A stretch of DNA of 64,000 bases from Rhodiola kirilowii (Eukaryota; Streptophyta; Magnoliopsida; Saxifragales; Crassulaceae), in the NCBI GenBank assembly GCA_033675215.1, contig CM066201.1:15376001-15440000 (forward strand). Direction: 5' to 3'. The notes below the pieces were generated by a model, which was given only the letters and a program-made list of their open reading frames with translations, was not told where the DNA came from and made no database searches. Shown in pieces: positions 12,003 to 23,810 of the stretch (its first letter is position 1; each line of letters opens with the position of its first letter). The translations under genes and the position numbers were made by a program.

Positions 12003-12507
12003 TGCTACAGTGCCGAAATTTTACCCAAGACTATAAATAGAAAGAGGGGTTTTTGACCTAAGTGTGGAGGTTTTTGAGGAGAAGAAGATTGGAAAAGAGG
12101 TCCAACCAAGGTCATCAATCATCAAAAGATCCAACTAAAGGGAATAAGAGAGAAGACTAAAGGGAGTTCTAGGATTGACAATCCTTCTTCCTCTACATCT
12201 TTTCCATTCTACTTGTTGTGTGCTATAAACCCTACTCACACCATGTTGTCTTACATGATGTGTGAGTAGTGATCTTGTGTTTTGAGGGTCTTATGACTCT
12301 CCTTGGTACTCTTTGATCACAAATATACATAGATATTCATATGGATGATTGTTGATTTCATTTTCTCTTGTGTTATGAATGTTATGCACTCTCTAGGTGT
12401 TTGTCAAAATGTCTAAGTGACAAATTAGACTAAAACTTGAACCTATATATGACTTGAGAGTGCTAGGGGATAGTTCTAGGATGGAGAAAATGATCTATAT
12501 CTTAGAT

Positions 12508-12793
12508 CATGAAAGTGAACCTTATGATATGGATGCTTGACTAGGATTGAATGTTTGATTCATTGAAGTTTGTCATTAAGCAAATCATTAATCTATCCCA
12601 TCGAATGGTACGGTGTTAAATTCATGTTCAATATGCTCTTCATATTAGGTCATGAAAGTGAACCTTAGGATATGGATGCTTGACTAGGATTGAATGTTTG
12701 ATTCATTGAAGCTTGTCATTAAGCAAATCATTAATCTATCCCATCGAATGGTGTTAAATTCATGTTCAATATGCACTTCATATAAGACATGCT
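12508..12793 (+). repeat. 143-bp tandem duplication in the solo LTR
   Basis: The unit starting CATGAAAGTGAACCTTA at 12508 repeats at 12651 with few differences, a local two-copy duplication within the LTR leader. Confidence 0.85.
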
Positions 12794-13544
12794 ACCAAGT
12801 GTTTGATGAAATATATGCTTAAGTGACATGTTGATCTTAAAACTTTACCTAAGTATCAATGGACCTTAGGAAAGGTTTGGATGTAGTGAATATGATCATT
12901 GCTAAGGAATTGAAGTGTGAACTAGTTCTTATGTCTATTGCATTTATCACTTTGGGAGATGTTTCAAGGATGATAAATGCTATAGAATGAACCAACAATC
13001 TCGACGGAGTGAGGTTCGAGTTAAGAAGGTTTGGCTAAGAATAGATTCACACGAAAGTTGGTCTACCTTAGTCTAAACTAGGTTCAAAACTATTTGACTA
13101 CTATGAAATATTTGAATATCGTGTATGTGATCATTGGGAAATTGCCAAGGAGGAGAGTAACCCCTCGAAACACCTCTTATCTATCTTTTATCTCTAATTA
13201 CTCGCCACATAGGATTTAGAATATACACACTCCTTATACATTTTTGGTTAAAATAACCGAACGGAAACACGATCTTGCATAGTGCATGTGCTTGGGTTCG
13301 ACCCGGTACCGGTCTTTATAAATTGTTTTTGACCAATAGAGATTCTTATCGCATTCATTTGCGTGTGAAAATCTACCACGTTCAAGCGTGGATGTCTTGC
13401 AAATGGAAAAAGTGTCCAAAGTGGCCTGAGCTCCAAATATTGCATTATTAGTGCTTCAAAGATCAATATATATAAGTGTACTATATGATAAAATTGTAGT
13501 TACCCCATTATCAAAAAAGAAAAGAAAAGAGTATTCTCATATAT

Positions 13545-14149
13545 ATTAGTTAATAATAGTGGCATCATGTGGTTTCATCATGTGTACTTATATGTTGTAC
13601 CGGTAAGCTTACTCCCCAACCTCTAAATTTATTAATTATTTAACATCCACCCTCAATTAAAAAACACACCGATATTGACTTTGTAGATTATTATATTAAA
13701 ACGTAATATAAATGAATCAAACACCTAACAAATTTAAAATGACTATCAAGTATCAACCAATACAACACGATCCTCACCTACAACAACAATATTTGAAATC
13801 GAATCTCCACATGCTTATTGGTCCCTTTAGACAGTCTAATATATTATTGGTCATAAAATAATAATTACATAAAAAAATCAATCAGCTCGCAAAGTCTTAA
13901 ATAGGTTGTATGGCTAGGGCTTAATTATACATATTTGAAATCGTTGGCCAACGTTTTTGTGTGCTTCAAAAGTCAACTGTACATATGACGATTCTCCCTT
14001 CTTCAAGATTTTTATATTTCCTGGTTCCTTGCTTAAATCACAAGGCTTTGAATTCATCGAATTTAATGATAAAAATAACTTAAAAATTCGAAGAAAATAA
14101 TATATTTTTATTCTCAAGAAACAAGTAAAACAAGATTGAAGTCAAACAA
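13545..14149. other. AT-rich intergenic DNA downstream of the AHL gene
   Basis: I see no gene or clear repeat. A short open frame near 13914-14117 on the minus strand has no recognisable domain. The part from about 14150 to 14319 is probably the AHL 3' UTR. Confidence 0.4.
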
Positions 14150-14319
14150 GCAGGTAGAAGAGAGCTTCAATGTACAGATCATTGCAACAACTAGCTAGAG
14201 GACCTTGCCATGAACAACATAGTGTACTAATACACTTAATTAATTATAATATTAAACATATCAATAATTTTACATCAAAAGATGCAATTAAGCTTATTGT
14301 GAATTGTGATTTGGCTGGA

Positions 14320-15231
14320 TCAATAAGGTGCTCTTGAAGCTGAAGAGTGACCAGCCCAAGATGAAAATGCATCATGACCTAGCTGTATTCCACCACTGCT
14401 GCTGTTTGAGACCAGATTAGCTGCACCCATGTTGTTGTTGTTGCTGCTGTGATAAAGAGATGGGTCGGGCAGCCTGCCGGACCCCTGCCCGCTCCCCATC
14501 CCTGACGGTGAATCGCCCACGTGACCTTGTCCGGGGGCAGCAGCTCCAGTGTTGCTGATGGCTTCCTCATCCTCATGTTCTAGAGGTAGTCTTTCATATG
14601 TTGCGTTGGCGAAAGTGGCAGCTATGACCATCACAGGCCCTGCTGCCACCAGTGGCCCTACAACGCTCCCACCCACCACCTGACCCTGCCCGCCTGACAG
14701 GTATACGGTAAGCCCGGTGGAACCGGGCGGGGCAGGGCCCGGAAGGAAAGCTCCATTTAGAGAGAGAATCTCAAACCTGCCGTGTAAGGCTACTATGGCC
14801 CCTGGTGCGGTTGGCTGTCTGATTGTGACGTTAGCTACTGAGCCGCTTCCGCTTAGCACACAGACTCCACGCTGCCTCCTCCTCGCAAACTGGGCGACAC
14901 AGTCAGCAACGTCAGCTCCGCCGGCTACCTCCATGACATGGCTGCGGAGTGCGTTGGGGCTGTCGCGTGTAACAAAGATTGGTGGCTTTGGCTTGTTTTT
15001 GGATCCAGGTGGGCGGCCTTTGGGGCGACGTGTACCAACTTCTACAGCTCCCTCGCGTGGCTCATCGCGGTCATCGTCTTCATCATCTCTTCCGCTGCCG
15101 TTTCCCGCTCCACCGCTTCCGTTAATTGACATGTCCAGATCGTGCTTAGCTAGGGCTGAGGAAGTGACTGCACCGGGAGATTGGTCCATATGATCTGGCA
15201 TGGCCACTTGACTCCACCACCTATTAGACAT
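14320..15231 (-). CDS. AT-hook motif nuclear-localized (AHL) protein
   Basis: This is a single-exon, 303-residue DNA-binding protein of the plant AHL family. Members bind AT-rich DNA in the nucleus through an AT-hook and assemble through the PPC/DUF296 domain to modulate growth and development genes. Residues 41-66 are Gly/Asp/Glu-rich. An AT-hook ([17 protein letters not shown]) lies at about 68-84. A PPC domain at about 87-217 contains [25 protein letters not shown] (the conserved GRFEIL core), [14 protein letters not shown] and TYERLPLE. One AT-hook with an intronless PPC fits clade A (Type I). The usual Arg before Gly-Arg-Pro is Lys here, a conservative change. The low-complexity C-terminus has an Asn run and ends SSASRAPY. 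The ATG at 15231 gives the family-typical N-terminus MSNRWW. It looks intact. I cannot assign an exact orthologue; AHL17/AHL28-like is a guess. Confidence 0.93.
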   Translation of the reverse strand: MSNRWWSQVAMPDHMDQSPGAVTSSALAKHDLDMSINGSGGAGNGSGRDDEDDDRDEPREGAVEVGTRRPKGRPPGSKNKPKPPIFVTRDSPNALRSHVMEVAGGADVADCVAQFARRRQRGVCVLSGSGSVANVTIRQPTAPGAIVALHGRFEILSLNGAFLPGPAPPGSTGLTVYLSGGQGQVVGGSVVGPLVAAGPVMVIAATFANATYERLPLEHEDEEAISNTGAAAPGQGHVGDSPSGMGSGQGSGRLPDPSLYHSSNNNNMGAANLVSNSSSGGIQLGHDAFSSWAGHSSASRAPY

Positions 15232-15720
15232 GTCTGAAACCTTAAATTACACGAACCCTATATAGGTATGATTGCCTCAAACTGATGATGAATTACAACA
15301 TATGGGAAGTGATTAGGATCAAGAGCAGTTTGAGATATGAGATGATATATATAAGAATAACTAGATGCAGCTTGGAAATCAAACCGAAGCAAATTCATAT
15401 AGAGAGATGAGATTCATAAGTAAAAAGACTTAAGAAAACCCTAAAGTTTGAGATCAAGAAATCAATTGATGATGATCTAGAGAACTATAACATGGAGAAA
15501 AAAAATAAGAGAAGAGTATGGATCGATGATGATGAAGAACAAAGCAGAAATTGAGTTGTTTAAGATCAGAGAAGGCCGAAAGTAAGATAAAGAAAGGCCA
15601 GAGAGGAACAAAAGAAAAGCTTATAGCTAGCAATATGAGGGGTTGTTAATGAGTGGGTTTAATTAGAATGTGTTGTTTATAATATTGTAAATGTATTATA
15701 TAAAAGTGAGGACCAACTAC
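15232..15720 (-). promoter_or_regulatory. AHL 5' leader and probable core promoter
   Basis: The DNA upstream of the AHL start is rich in GA/CT tracts (minus-strand CTTTCTC and CTCTC words), as in many plant leaders. A TATA-like TTTATATAAT on the minus strand lies near 15695-15706. If it is used, the 5' UTR would be about 400 nt. The boundaries are inferred. The CACTA element begins about 700 bp from the start codon. Confidence 0.35.
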
Positions 15721-15938
15721 ACTGCTATTTGTTTACAAAGAAGTGTAGAGAGACACAGTGGAATAAATGTGTCCATTTTGCTACAGCATTTTCCTCTCCC
15801 TTTGGCTCTTTGAGAGTTGTTTATTAGCAACGTATGTATGTTTCTACTGCTTAACATTTAAATTTGGTGCCCATTCTCTGGGGTTTTTGTCTGTTTTACG
15901 AATATTGGGAGCTTGATGCTTTTATAAGCACAAATATC

Positions 15939-16510
15939 CACTACGTCAGATTTGAACTGAAGAGACAAGTTTTGAAATTTGTCGCGTTATTCGTGTCGCA
16001 TATACCCTTATATACAATCGACGAATGTTTGTTTGTCACGACAAAGGTGTTATGCGAGACACACCATTTGTTGTCCCTTAATGCTGTTAATGCGACAAAA
16101 GTTTAAGTGACAGAATATTTATGTAGCATTACTACGTTAATGCGACAATAGTTAAAGCGACACACTATCTGTTGTCTCTTAATGTTGTTAATGCGACAAC
16201 AGTTTAAGTGACAGAATATTTATGTCGCATTACTATGTCAATGTGACAATAGTTAAAGCGACACAAAATTGTATGTCCCTTAATTGTTATAATGCGACAT
16301 AAGTTTAAGTGACACGATTATGATGTCTCATTAACTTGTTAATGCGACATATCTTAAGCGACCCCCCTATGTACGTCCCGAAAAAAGGCAAAATTGACGG
16401 CGACATCAGCTCTTGTCCTTGACCGAAATGTAAACGTCTGAAGTACATTACGCATTGAAGAGACCAACCTACCATTTTACTCGTATGCGACATTGTGTAT
16501 CAAAATATGT
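15939..16510 (+). repeat. CACTA 5' terminus with subterminal TGCGACA repeats
   Basis: About fifteen copies of TGCGACA, GCGACA or the complement TGTCGCA lie in both orientations between about 15977 and 16515. Many are embedded in larger repeats such as TTAATGCGACAATAGTT and GTTTAAGTGACAGAATA. Such subterminal arrays are the binding sites for the element's TNPA-type protein in En/Spm elements. Confidence 0.75.
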
Positions 16511-17091
16511 CGCGTAAACGTAAAGCACATTTATGCAAAGAAGCAGCAGATCAGTACCCCTGCAAATCGAATGTTCATCCATTTTTCTCAGAAACATCCA
16601 CTGCTAGAGGTCCCAGCTGTCGGAGAAGAAGCTCCAGCAGATCTACCAGTTTTGAAAAGGTAAATAAAAGTGTTCAGATTTGTGCATATTATGGATGCAA
16701 CCTGCTAGCTCATTCTACGATTGAAATTTGTGTGTGTTCATGGGCTGTTAGAATATGGGGAGAGGTTGTGGCACAGCAAATGGTGGCGCTTATTTGTGTG
16801 TGAGTTTGTTTTGAAACAATTTAGAGGTAGATGATGGATTGTGGGAAAAAACATGAACAAAATAATAGGTTATATATTTGCAAAACAGGGGAGTTAGTTC
16901 CCTTTTTTCATTTGGTTAATTAAGCTGGTCTCTTTGTGTGTATGTGAAGGTTTTTGTTTTTGAATTATGATTCATCTTTATATATAATATGTGTTCATTA
17001 TATAATTTGGTACTTAACTTATTATCTTTTTGTTCAATTGGTCTCCTTTGGCTTAAATATTTGTACCATATTTGATATCATGTAGGAAAGC
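16511..17091 (+). other. CACTA 5' untranslated region or intron
   Basis: AT-rich DNA between the subterminal repeats and the transposase start. A short open stretch near 16495-16803 has no known domain. It is probably a leader exon plus intron of the transposase gene. Confidence 0.4.
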
Positions 17092-19998
17092 ATGGATAAG
17101 AGTTGGATGCATTTGTCGGACAAATGTGATCCGCGGTTTTCCCAAGGAATTATGGCCTTCTTAGATGTTGTGAAGCAAAGAAACCCTCAGAAAACTACTC
17201 ATTTGTGTCCATGTAGGCGTTGTCAGTTGCACAACGAAAAGTTTTCATTAGATGAAATCCTAACTCATTTGTTTCTAAATGGTATGATGCGAGAGTACAC
17301 AACTTGGACGTCCCATGGAGAAGAACCGAGTAAGGCTTCATCATCGTTATACACACAACGACGACAATATGTAATGGAAAAGAATAGTAGAATGGTTGAA
17401 GAAGGTGATGATTATTATTTCAATCCGACAATGGAGATTCTCAACGACACTTTTCCTTTAAGAGATCAACATGGGGGACTTGAAAATGATTGTTTTGCCA
17501 AGGATGCATATGATAAGTATCAAAGACTCGTAGAGGAAGCACAAGCTCCCATATATGTTGGAAGTGACAAAACTGTATTGGACATAATTTTAAGGGCAAT
17601 GAGAGTTAAAATCGATAATGGATGGTCCAACAAGAGCTTTAACGATCATTTGAAGATCACTAAAGACCTCCTTCCGAGCGGAAACATTTATCCAGATTCG
17701 TATCGTGAAGTTAAGAGATTATTGAAGAATATGGGAATGAGATATGAGATCATTCACACATGTGAATATGGTTGCGTGCTATACTATAAAGAGTACAAGA
17801 ACCATGAACATTGTCCGGTGTGTCACGAGCCAAGGTACTTGCACAGCGATGGTGATAGAAAGATTCCCAAAAAAGTGGTAAGATATTTTTCATATTGGTG
17901 TCAAAGAGAAATTGTGTAAAAGAGAAATTGTGATAGCATAGAGGTGTCAAAGAGAATTTGTGTTGGACTCATTTGAGCATTTTTTACGATTTGCCATATT
18001 GGAGCGCATCGAGACAGCCTTATTCCTTGGATGTGATGCATTTAGAAAAAATGTATTTGATAACATCATTGGTACTATACTTGGTCTTCAAGAAAAGACC
18101 AAAGACGACATTAAGGCTCGGGAAGGATTGGAGAAACAAGGAAATCGTAAGGAACTGTGGTGGAACGGAAAAGGGTCAACTTCAAGAAAGGAAAAGGTAT
18201 CACAAGCACCTTATACCATTTTACCGGAGGAAAGGGTAGAGATTTTTTAGTTTCTTAAGGATGCTAAATATCCTTATGGTTATGCGGGTAGTTTGAAGAG
18301 CAAAATCAATGTGGAAGATAAGAAATTTAATGGATTGAATATACATGATTGCCATGTCATGTTGCAGCGACTACTTCCAGTGTTCATTCGGCCGTACTTG
18401 CCACATTACGTAATAGATCCCCTTATATCATTATCACGATGGTTCCAAAAGTTATGTTGCAAAGAGCTTATGGTGGAAGAAGTAACTCGTATGAAAGATG
18501 ACATTGTTACTATTCTAAGCAAATTGGAGATGGTATTTCCTTCTACTTTCTTCACCATCATGGTTCATCTATTAATCCACCTTCCAGAACAAGTGTTGCT
18601 TAAATGACCGGTGCACTATAACTGGATGTTTCCTATTGAGAGGTTCAATATATTACACATATATATGGTCATAGAGTCTTCTCTTTGTAAACTGATGTTT
18701 TGGTAATAACTGATTAAGTGTTTTACTAATTACTACGTGTTTTTTCCTTTTGCAGGCAATTAGGCGAGTATAAGAGGTCAGTGCGAAATAGCAGATACCC
18801 AGAAGGATGCATCGCTGAGAGATATGTTACACATGAGTGTATAACATATTGAAAATTATATATGAATTATGAATCATCCACAATGGATTCGTCAAGTGAA
18901 CCTGCGTTATATACCCTGAATGTTTACTCTCCACTAGTGAAAGTGAGTGGTAATTCTCCAAGGATCCGATTGAGTAAGATACAACTTGACATGGCCCATT
19001 GGTGCGTCGTGGAACACTGTGAAAAAGCGCACGATTATTTGCTGAAGCATGCCAATAAGTTTGAACGTGAGTGCCCAAATAGAACAAAGAAAGAGCGTAT
19101 GAAGCATTTCCTGAAATATTTTCGTGACTGGGTATGTAAATGTTCATTTTAATTTTTACTTATTAGTTGTATATATCGTTATTAATTACTGTGAAAAGAG
19201 ATGGAGATTAGTTTTCACTGATATATTTACTATGTCCACAGATGGAGATTTTGAAAAGAGATGGATATGAATTCTATTGTCCAGAGTTGCATAGTTTAGC
19301 GCGTATGCTTCAATCATACGCGTGTTACTCTCAGTGGGACCGAAAGATGAAGACTCAAAATTCCGGTGTCATGGTGGAAGATGGTGATGTTACTTATTAT
19401 GGCATTATTAAAAAGATCATACAAGTAGATTGTGCAAATGGGATGCCTGTCGTCCTATTAGATTGCATACGGTTTAACACAGATCCTACAGATAGGGGAA
19501 GCACTAAGAGGGACTATGGACTTCTATCCGTGGATACATCTACAAGTTGGTACGAAGATTGGCCTTATTGTCTAGCCACAACCGGAAGACAAGTGTTTTA
19601 TCTTGACGATCTTAAAGGTGGTGAACCGTGGAAGGTGGTAAATGTTTTTTCCCATAGAGGAAATTATAGTGACAGCTCCCTTGCAAGACAAGATGATCAT
19701 GGTAGTAGTAGTGGCACACACAATATATCACTGTTACACACACTTATTTCACCTCAGGGCGATGACCCTTATTAGGAACACATGCCTGCACACATTACAA
19801 ATGATATTCAACCAGCATTCATGGACCTCAATATAGAACAAATACCAAGAGCACGTAGAAAATTGATATTGGATGAAGAGGAAGTGTTCGCAACAGGGGA
19901 TGATTATATTGATGTAGATGAAGATGATGAGGAAATGATGTGGGAAGATGAAGATGACCAGTGGGATGACATTATGGAAGTAGAAGAGGAGGATCAAT
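17092..19998 (+). pseudogene. TNPD/TNP2-like CACTA transposase, broken
   Basis: This is a relic of the En/Spm transposase that would cut the element's ends. From 17092 there is a Transpos_assoc domain (DKSWMHLSDKCDPRF, HLCPCRRCQLHN). The start of the Transposase_21 region follows (DNGWSNKSFNDHLKI, YEIIHTCEYGCVLYYKEY, CPVCHEPRYL), with a stop at 17917. Sequence resumes near 17985 with FYDLPYWS and LDVMHLEK, so about 250 codons of the catalytic middle are missing. The frame shifts near 18045, and further stops lie near 18247 and 18605. A DUF4218 region follows (NIHDCHVMLQRLLPVFIRPYL, RNSRYPEGCIAERYVTHECI), then DUF4216 (TYYGIIKKIIQVD, STSWYEDWPYCLATTGRQVFY) and an acidic tail. Introns are likely near 18633-18755 and 19133-19240. 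The gene is non-functional, so the element could move only with help. Confidence 0.85.
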
Positions 19999-20534
19999 GA
20001 GAGACTTCAGATGATGACATGTGAACATTACTGAGAGTGTGTTTAATCTTTGGATGATATTTTTTGTGATGTAATCAAAATAGATTTGTAGTAGTTTTTG
20101 TGTTTTCAGTGTATGTTTCAACAATTGGGATGTAATGAAAAGTGCTCTCAGATTGTAGCAGTTTTTCAGAATTCTTATGGGACAAATGTTAGTCATTTTG
20201 TCGCAACATGCTATTTTGAGAAACAAATTAACGAAGCCCACCACGGCCCACACGCAGGTCCACTTGAATTCTGATGTTCGGCAGTCCAAATTTGTCTAAG
20301 TGTTGAGAAACCCTATCAGCCACAAAACGTAACATAGCGAAACCCTAAGTGAAGCCGCCGTTTTCATCCACTCTTCCTCCACTAATTTCATCAACCGTTC
20401 GTCCACCACTTTCATCCACCATAACTCAGATCTACACCCTTCGTCAACCCTTTGAAGTCATTGATGGTGAAAACCAAAAGCCAAAGATGTCTCCTTAGTG
20501 CAAACCTACGGAAGGAGTTACAAGTCGCCGGAAG
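19999..20534 (+). other. CACTA intergenic region
   Basis: DNA between the transposase tail and the second gene start. It holds no separate gene and probably contains the transposase 3' UTR and the second gene's promoter. Confidence 0.4.
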
Positions 20535-21192
20535 ATGAAGCTTAGTTCGCCCTCCAACCGTCGTCTTCCGCCAAGGCTACGATGCGACATATCGCCACCA
20601 CACCCTACTGAGTACTCAACCGACAGTGACAGTCCGGATTCAGACTTCACACCTTCACTGACTCTATCTCAACCAGTGGTGGATCCCGAGTTCTGCAACA
20701 AGGAGCGTGCTAGGGCAATTCCGGGTGCTATGAAAGGTCCACGAGTGAAGAAGCTAGATGCTTTGGCTAAGACTCCACCAGCGTTGAATGTTGTGCAGAC
20801 TCCACCTCGAAATTCTAAGAAGGTACATCCTCCTCTGTGTAGACAGACGCCACCCAGGAAAGCTAAGAAACCAGCCCTAAATCCTGTTATTGAACCTCCT
20901 ACTTCTAAGAATAGTGTAGTCAATCCACTAGCTAAGTCTAAAGTCCCGACTAGGAAGAAAACTAGAACCCAGTCCCACCAGCTTGAAGCCTCTGATCAAA
21001 ATCAAATCCCACATTTGAGCCCCAATCATGAAATGCCAACCATTGAAATTCATCCTCCGCCTATGACAGCTCCACCCCCAGTAGAGAATCCACTTGCTGA
21101 TAATCCATCCACTGAGAGTCATCCTCCACCTATGTTAGATCAAGCAATTGAACTCCCAACCCTAGCAAATCCTCACCCAATTCATAGAGCAC

Positions 21193-23810
21193 TGACAGAT
21201 GCCTTGTCGCGAGGCAAATGTACAAAATAAATTTATAAGTCCACTACTTGTGCGACTTCACTATTTGGGTAGTAAAGTGGTAAGTAGAGGTCGAACCCAA
21301 GGGAAAATATGGTGGATAGCAGTTCTTTTGATTTTGTACTGAAATGAAAGTTTGATTGGGGTTGGTTGAGGTTTTAGTACTGAAAGGAAATGACTGAAAG
21401 TAAGGAAAGTAAATACGAGACTGAAAGTAAATTGCTGGAAAGTAAGTGCTTGAAGGACAAGACTTGCGGAAAGTAATTGCTTGAAGGACAAGACTTGCGG
21501 AAAGTAAATGCTTGAAGGACAAGACTTGCGGAAAGTAAATGCTTGAAGGACAAGACTTGCGGAAAATAAATGCTTGAAGGACAAGACTTGCTGAAAATAA
21601 GCAGTTGATATGGGTACTGAAAGTAAGCAGGTAATATTGGTACCGAAAGTAAAGTGACGGGTTGGTTTTTATCAAAGGAAAGGTATTCGGTTTTCAGGGG
21701 CCTTGTGTCATAGAACAGTTTATCATGTACCGCTAATGATCAATCTATGTATTTGAAAGTGTACGAGGCCATTTCAAGCACTCGACTTGCGACACCGTCT
21801 AGCCCATTTCAAGGCATCGATCACTTGTTCTAGCTAGACTAATACCCCATTTCAAGGTATATTAGTCTATGTGCATCCACTTGATCAATCATTTCCGATC
21901 AACCAAGTGGTTTGAAAGAAGAGTAAACTACTCGGCTAAGCTTTGCCATTTCAAGCATCCACTTAGCCTTGTTGTCTACTCAAGATTGAACCACTCGGCT
22001 AAGCTTTGCCATTTCAAGCATCCACTTAGCCTTGTTGCTCAACCGAATAATGGCACATAGAACAAGCTCAAATACAATAGAAGCGCTAAGGAAAGGGTCT
22101 AAACCGTTTTCATTGACACAAGTACACCCCTTCAACCGAATGAAGGGTTTAGCTACGGTTATCCATGGAAGAGGATACCATAGCTAGTGTACTAAAACAA
22201 GGGTTTTTGAAAGACAAGAAAGTAAAGACTTGAGCACTCGAGAACCAACAAGAGTGCTCGAAAATAAGTAAATGAAAGACAAGAAAAGAAAGAGAGGCTC
22301 TTGGTTTTGGAAAGAAGAGCTCTCGGTTTTGGAACAAAGTAATGGAACAAAACAAGAACAAAAGTAGAACCTTGAACTTTGGTATTGAAATGGAAAGTGA
22401 ATACAAGTGTTTTGTGGCTAGATTTCTAGAGAGATTTGAGAAGTAACTAAGCTCTACAAGCTTGAGGACATGGGACATTGAACTAACGAGGGGATGCCTT
22501 GTATTTATAGGCCAAAGGAGGAGGCGGTGGAGGTTATCTTCTCCATGAATTATGGTGGGCGGTGGAGACAAGTCCTCCTCCAAAAGTGGTGGGCGGTGGA
22601 GACAAGGCATTAATGGCGGCCACTATTCCTCCCTTTGTGATGATGATAACACTATTCCGGCACTATTCCACCACTATTTGACACTATTCCGTCCTTTGTA
22701 ATGATGACAACAATATTCCGGCACTATTCCGCCACTATTTGACCCTATTCCGCCGCCACTTGTGGTTTGAGATATTATGTGAATAGTAAAGGTCTTGCCG
22801 GAATTTGCTCCAGGAGGACCCAACTCCGGTTGGACTCGGTCGGAAGATGATATGACCGGAGCATAGTGGTGGTGATATGGTCTTGATCGGAGGTTCAGTG
22901 GTGGTTGATCGGAGCTTCGCCGAAATTTGGGCCGGAGGTGCTTTGCTTTTGAATAGTTGATTTTTAATGTTGAAGCAATCCTAAGCATTTTGGTCGAGAT
23001 CGTTTTGCCGGAATCTGGTCGGAACATGGTCGTGGCCTAATTTGAAGTTCAGCGTGCGCGCAGGCCTCGGACAGACTCGGACGCGGGCCTGGTTCTCTCG
23101 GCCGAGGGTCTCGGGCGCTGGTCTCGGGCGCGCCGGGTGTTGTCTCGGGCGGGGACTCGTGTTGTCTCGGTCGCGCGCCCGGTACTTCTCCGGTACTGGT
23201 CCTCGATCGCGCCCCGGGTCTCTCGGTATTGTTTCTCGGGCGCGACCTGAGCGAGACTTCGTTTTCTTGGCCATGGATTATTTTACTCGGACATTTTATC
23301 TAGGATTTGAGATTTACCGAGTCATTTGATATTTTAAATACTTTGGTCGAGCCAGATTTTCCAGATTCCATGGTTTGGTCGAGCGACTTGGTTTTGGTTC
23401 TAGATGGCATGGGCATGGCCCGGGCGTGGCCTGGCGTTCTCTCGGCACTCTCGACAGTCTCTCGGGCGTGCTCGGTACTCCTCGGTACTCGGCCCGGTAC
23501 TCCTCGGTACTCTCGGCCAGGGACCTGGGGTCCTCGGTATAGGCTCCCGGGCGCGTCCAGCATTTCTAGGACGCGGCCCGACATTTCTCGGTCCTGGGCT
23601 GATTTTCTCGGTCCTTGGGTGTGATTTCTCGGCCATAACTGTTTGTCTATCCTTTTTGGCCTTAAGAACCCCATTTTAGCTTGTTTTCTCTCTGAACCTC
23701 AAAATACCCTGTAGATAAATAATGGAACTAACAAGCAAAAGTTAAATAGACAAAGTGTCTAATTTGATGGGTTTAACTGACTTAATGAATCATATAAATA
23801 TGGTCCATAA
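21193..23810 (-). repeat. Left (3') LTR of element T
   Basis: A long LTR of about 2.6 kb. In element orientation it starts TGATGG-like and ends CTGTCA. It holds GC-rich CTCGGG/CTCGGTAC clusters (23040-23640), a TATA box (minus CTATAAATACAAGG, near 22500), six CATTTC-core motifs (21769-22020), a 30-bp minisatellite and a GGTTCGACCTC-like box near 21289. Confidence 0.9.
21448..21606 (-). repeat. 30-bp minisatellite in the T left LTR
   Basis: Five tandem copies of a unit of about 30 bp with core CTTGAAGGACAAGACTTGC, differing slightly in the AAAGTAAAT/AAAATAAAT tail. Confidence 0.9.

Larger units (their letters stand above)
11557..13384 (+). mobile_element. Solo LTR (family A/B/V) inside the SINE
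   Basis: The sequence begins TGATCAGTCGAGTTTTCG and ends ACGTTCA, matching the tips of the V LTR at 54880-63282. A TATA box (CTATAAATAGAAAG) lies near 12032. A GGGTTCGACCC box lies at 13294-13304, followed by TATAAATTGTTTTTGAC as in V. No internal region, primer site or purine tract is present, so it is a solo LTR. The 5-bp target duplication is imperfect (cacgt against agcgt), which fits an old insertion. Confidence 0.72.
11414..13528 (+). mobile_element. tRNA-derived SINE, split by a solo LTR
   Basis: Perfect 16-bp direct repeats, gagtattctcatatat, lie at 11398-11413 and 13529-13544. This long duplication is typical of LINE-driven insertion. Just inside the left repeat is an A-box-like stretch (GCTCTGTTGGTTAAGG), followed about 30 bp on by a B-box-like GAGTTCAAATTCT. 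The right end is A-rich (ATCAAAAAAGAAAAG). Removing the nested LTR (11557-13384) leaves about 290 bp, a normal SINE length. I do not recognise the family. Confidence 0.7.

Noticed and set aside
13294-13304. GGGTTCGACCC as part of a tRNA gene
   Set aside because: No cloverleaf, acceptor stem or anticodon arm can be drawn around any of the boxes. Only the B-box-like core is present.
11557-13384. Full-length LTR element instead of a solo LTR
   Set aside because: No primer site, purine tract or second LTR occurs between the tips. The sequence aligns throughout with single LTRs.
14717-15193. Open frame of 158 codons on the plus strand opposite the AHL gene
   Set aside because: It is a shadow of the GC-rich AHL coding strand. 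Its protein is low complexity and has no family resemblance.
21448-21606. CRISPR-like direct repeats
   Set aside because: The units are contiguous without unique spacers and lie in a plant LTR. It is a minisatellite.
22149-22610. Open frame of about 150 codons on the minus strand, repeated at 27311-27772
   Set aside because: It lies in the leader of both T LTRs and is copied with them. The protein has no recognisable domain, so it is best explained as LTR sequence.
23042-23679. Several overlapping Arg/Pro/Ser-rich frames on both strands (also 28132-28865)
   Set aside because: They arise from the CTCGGG and CGGTAC word clusters of the T LTR, which stay open in many frames.
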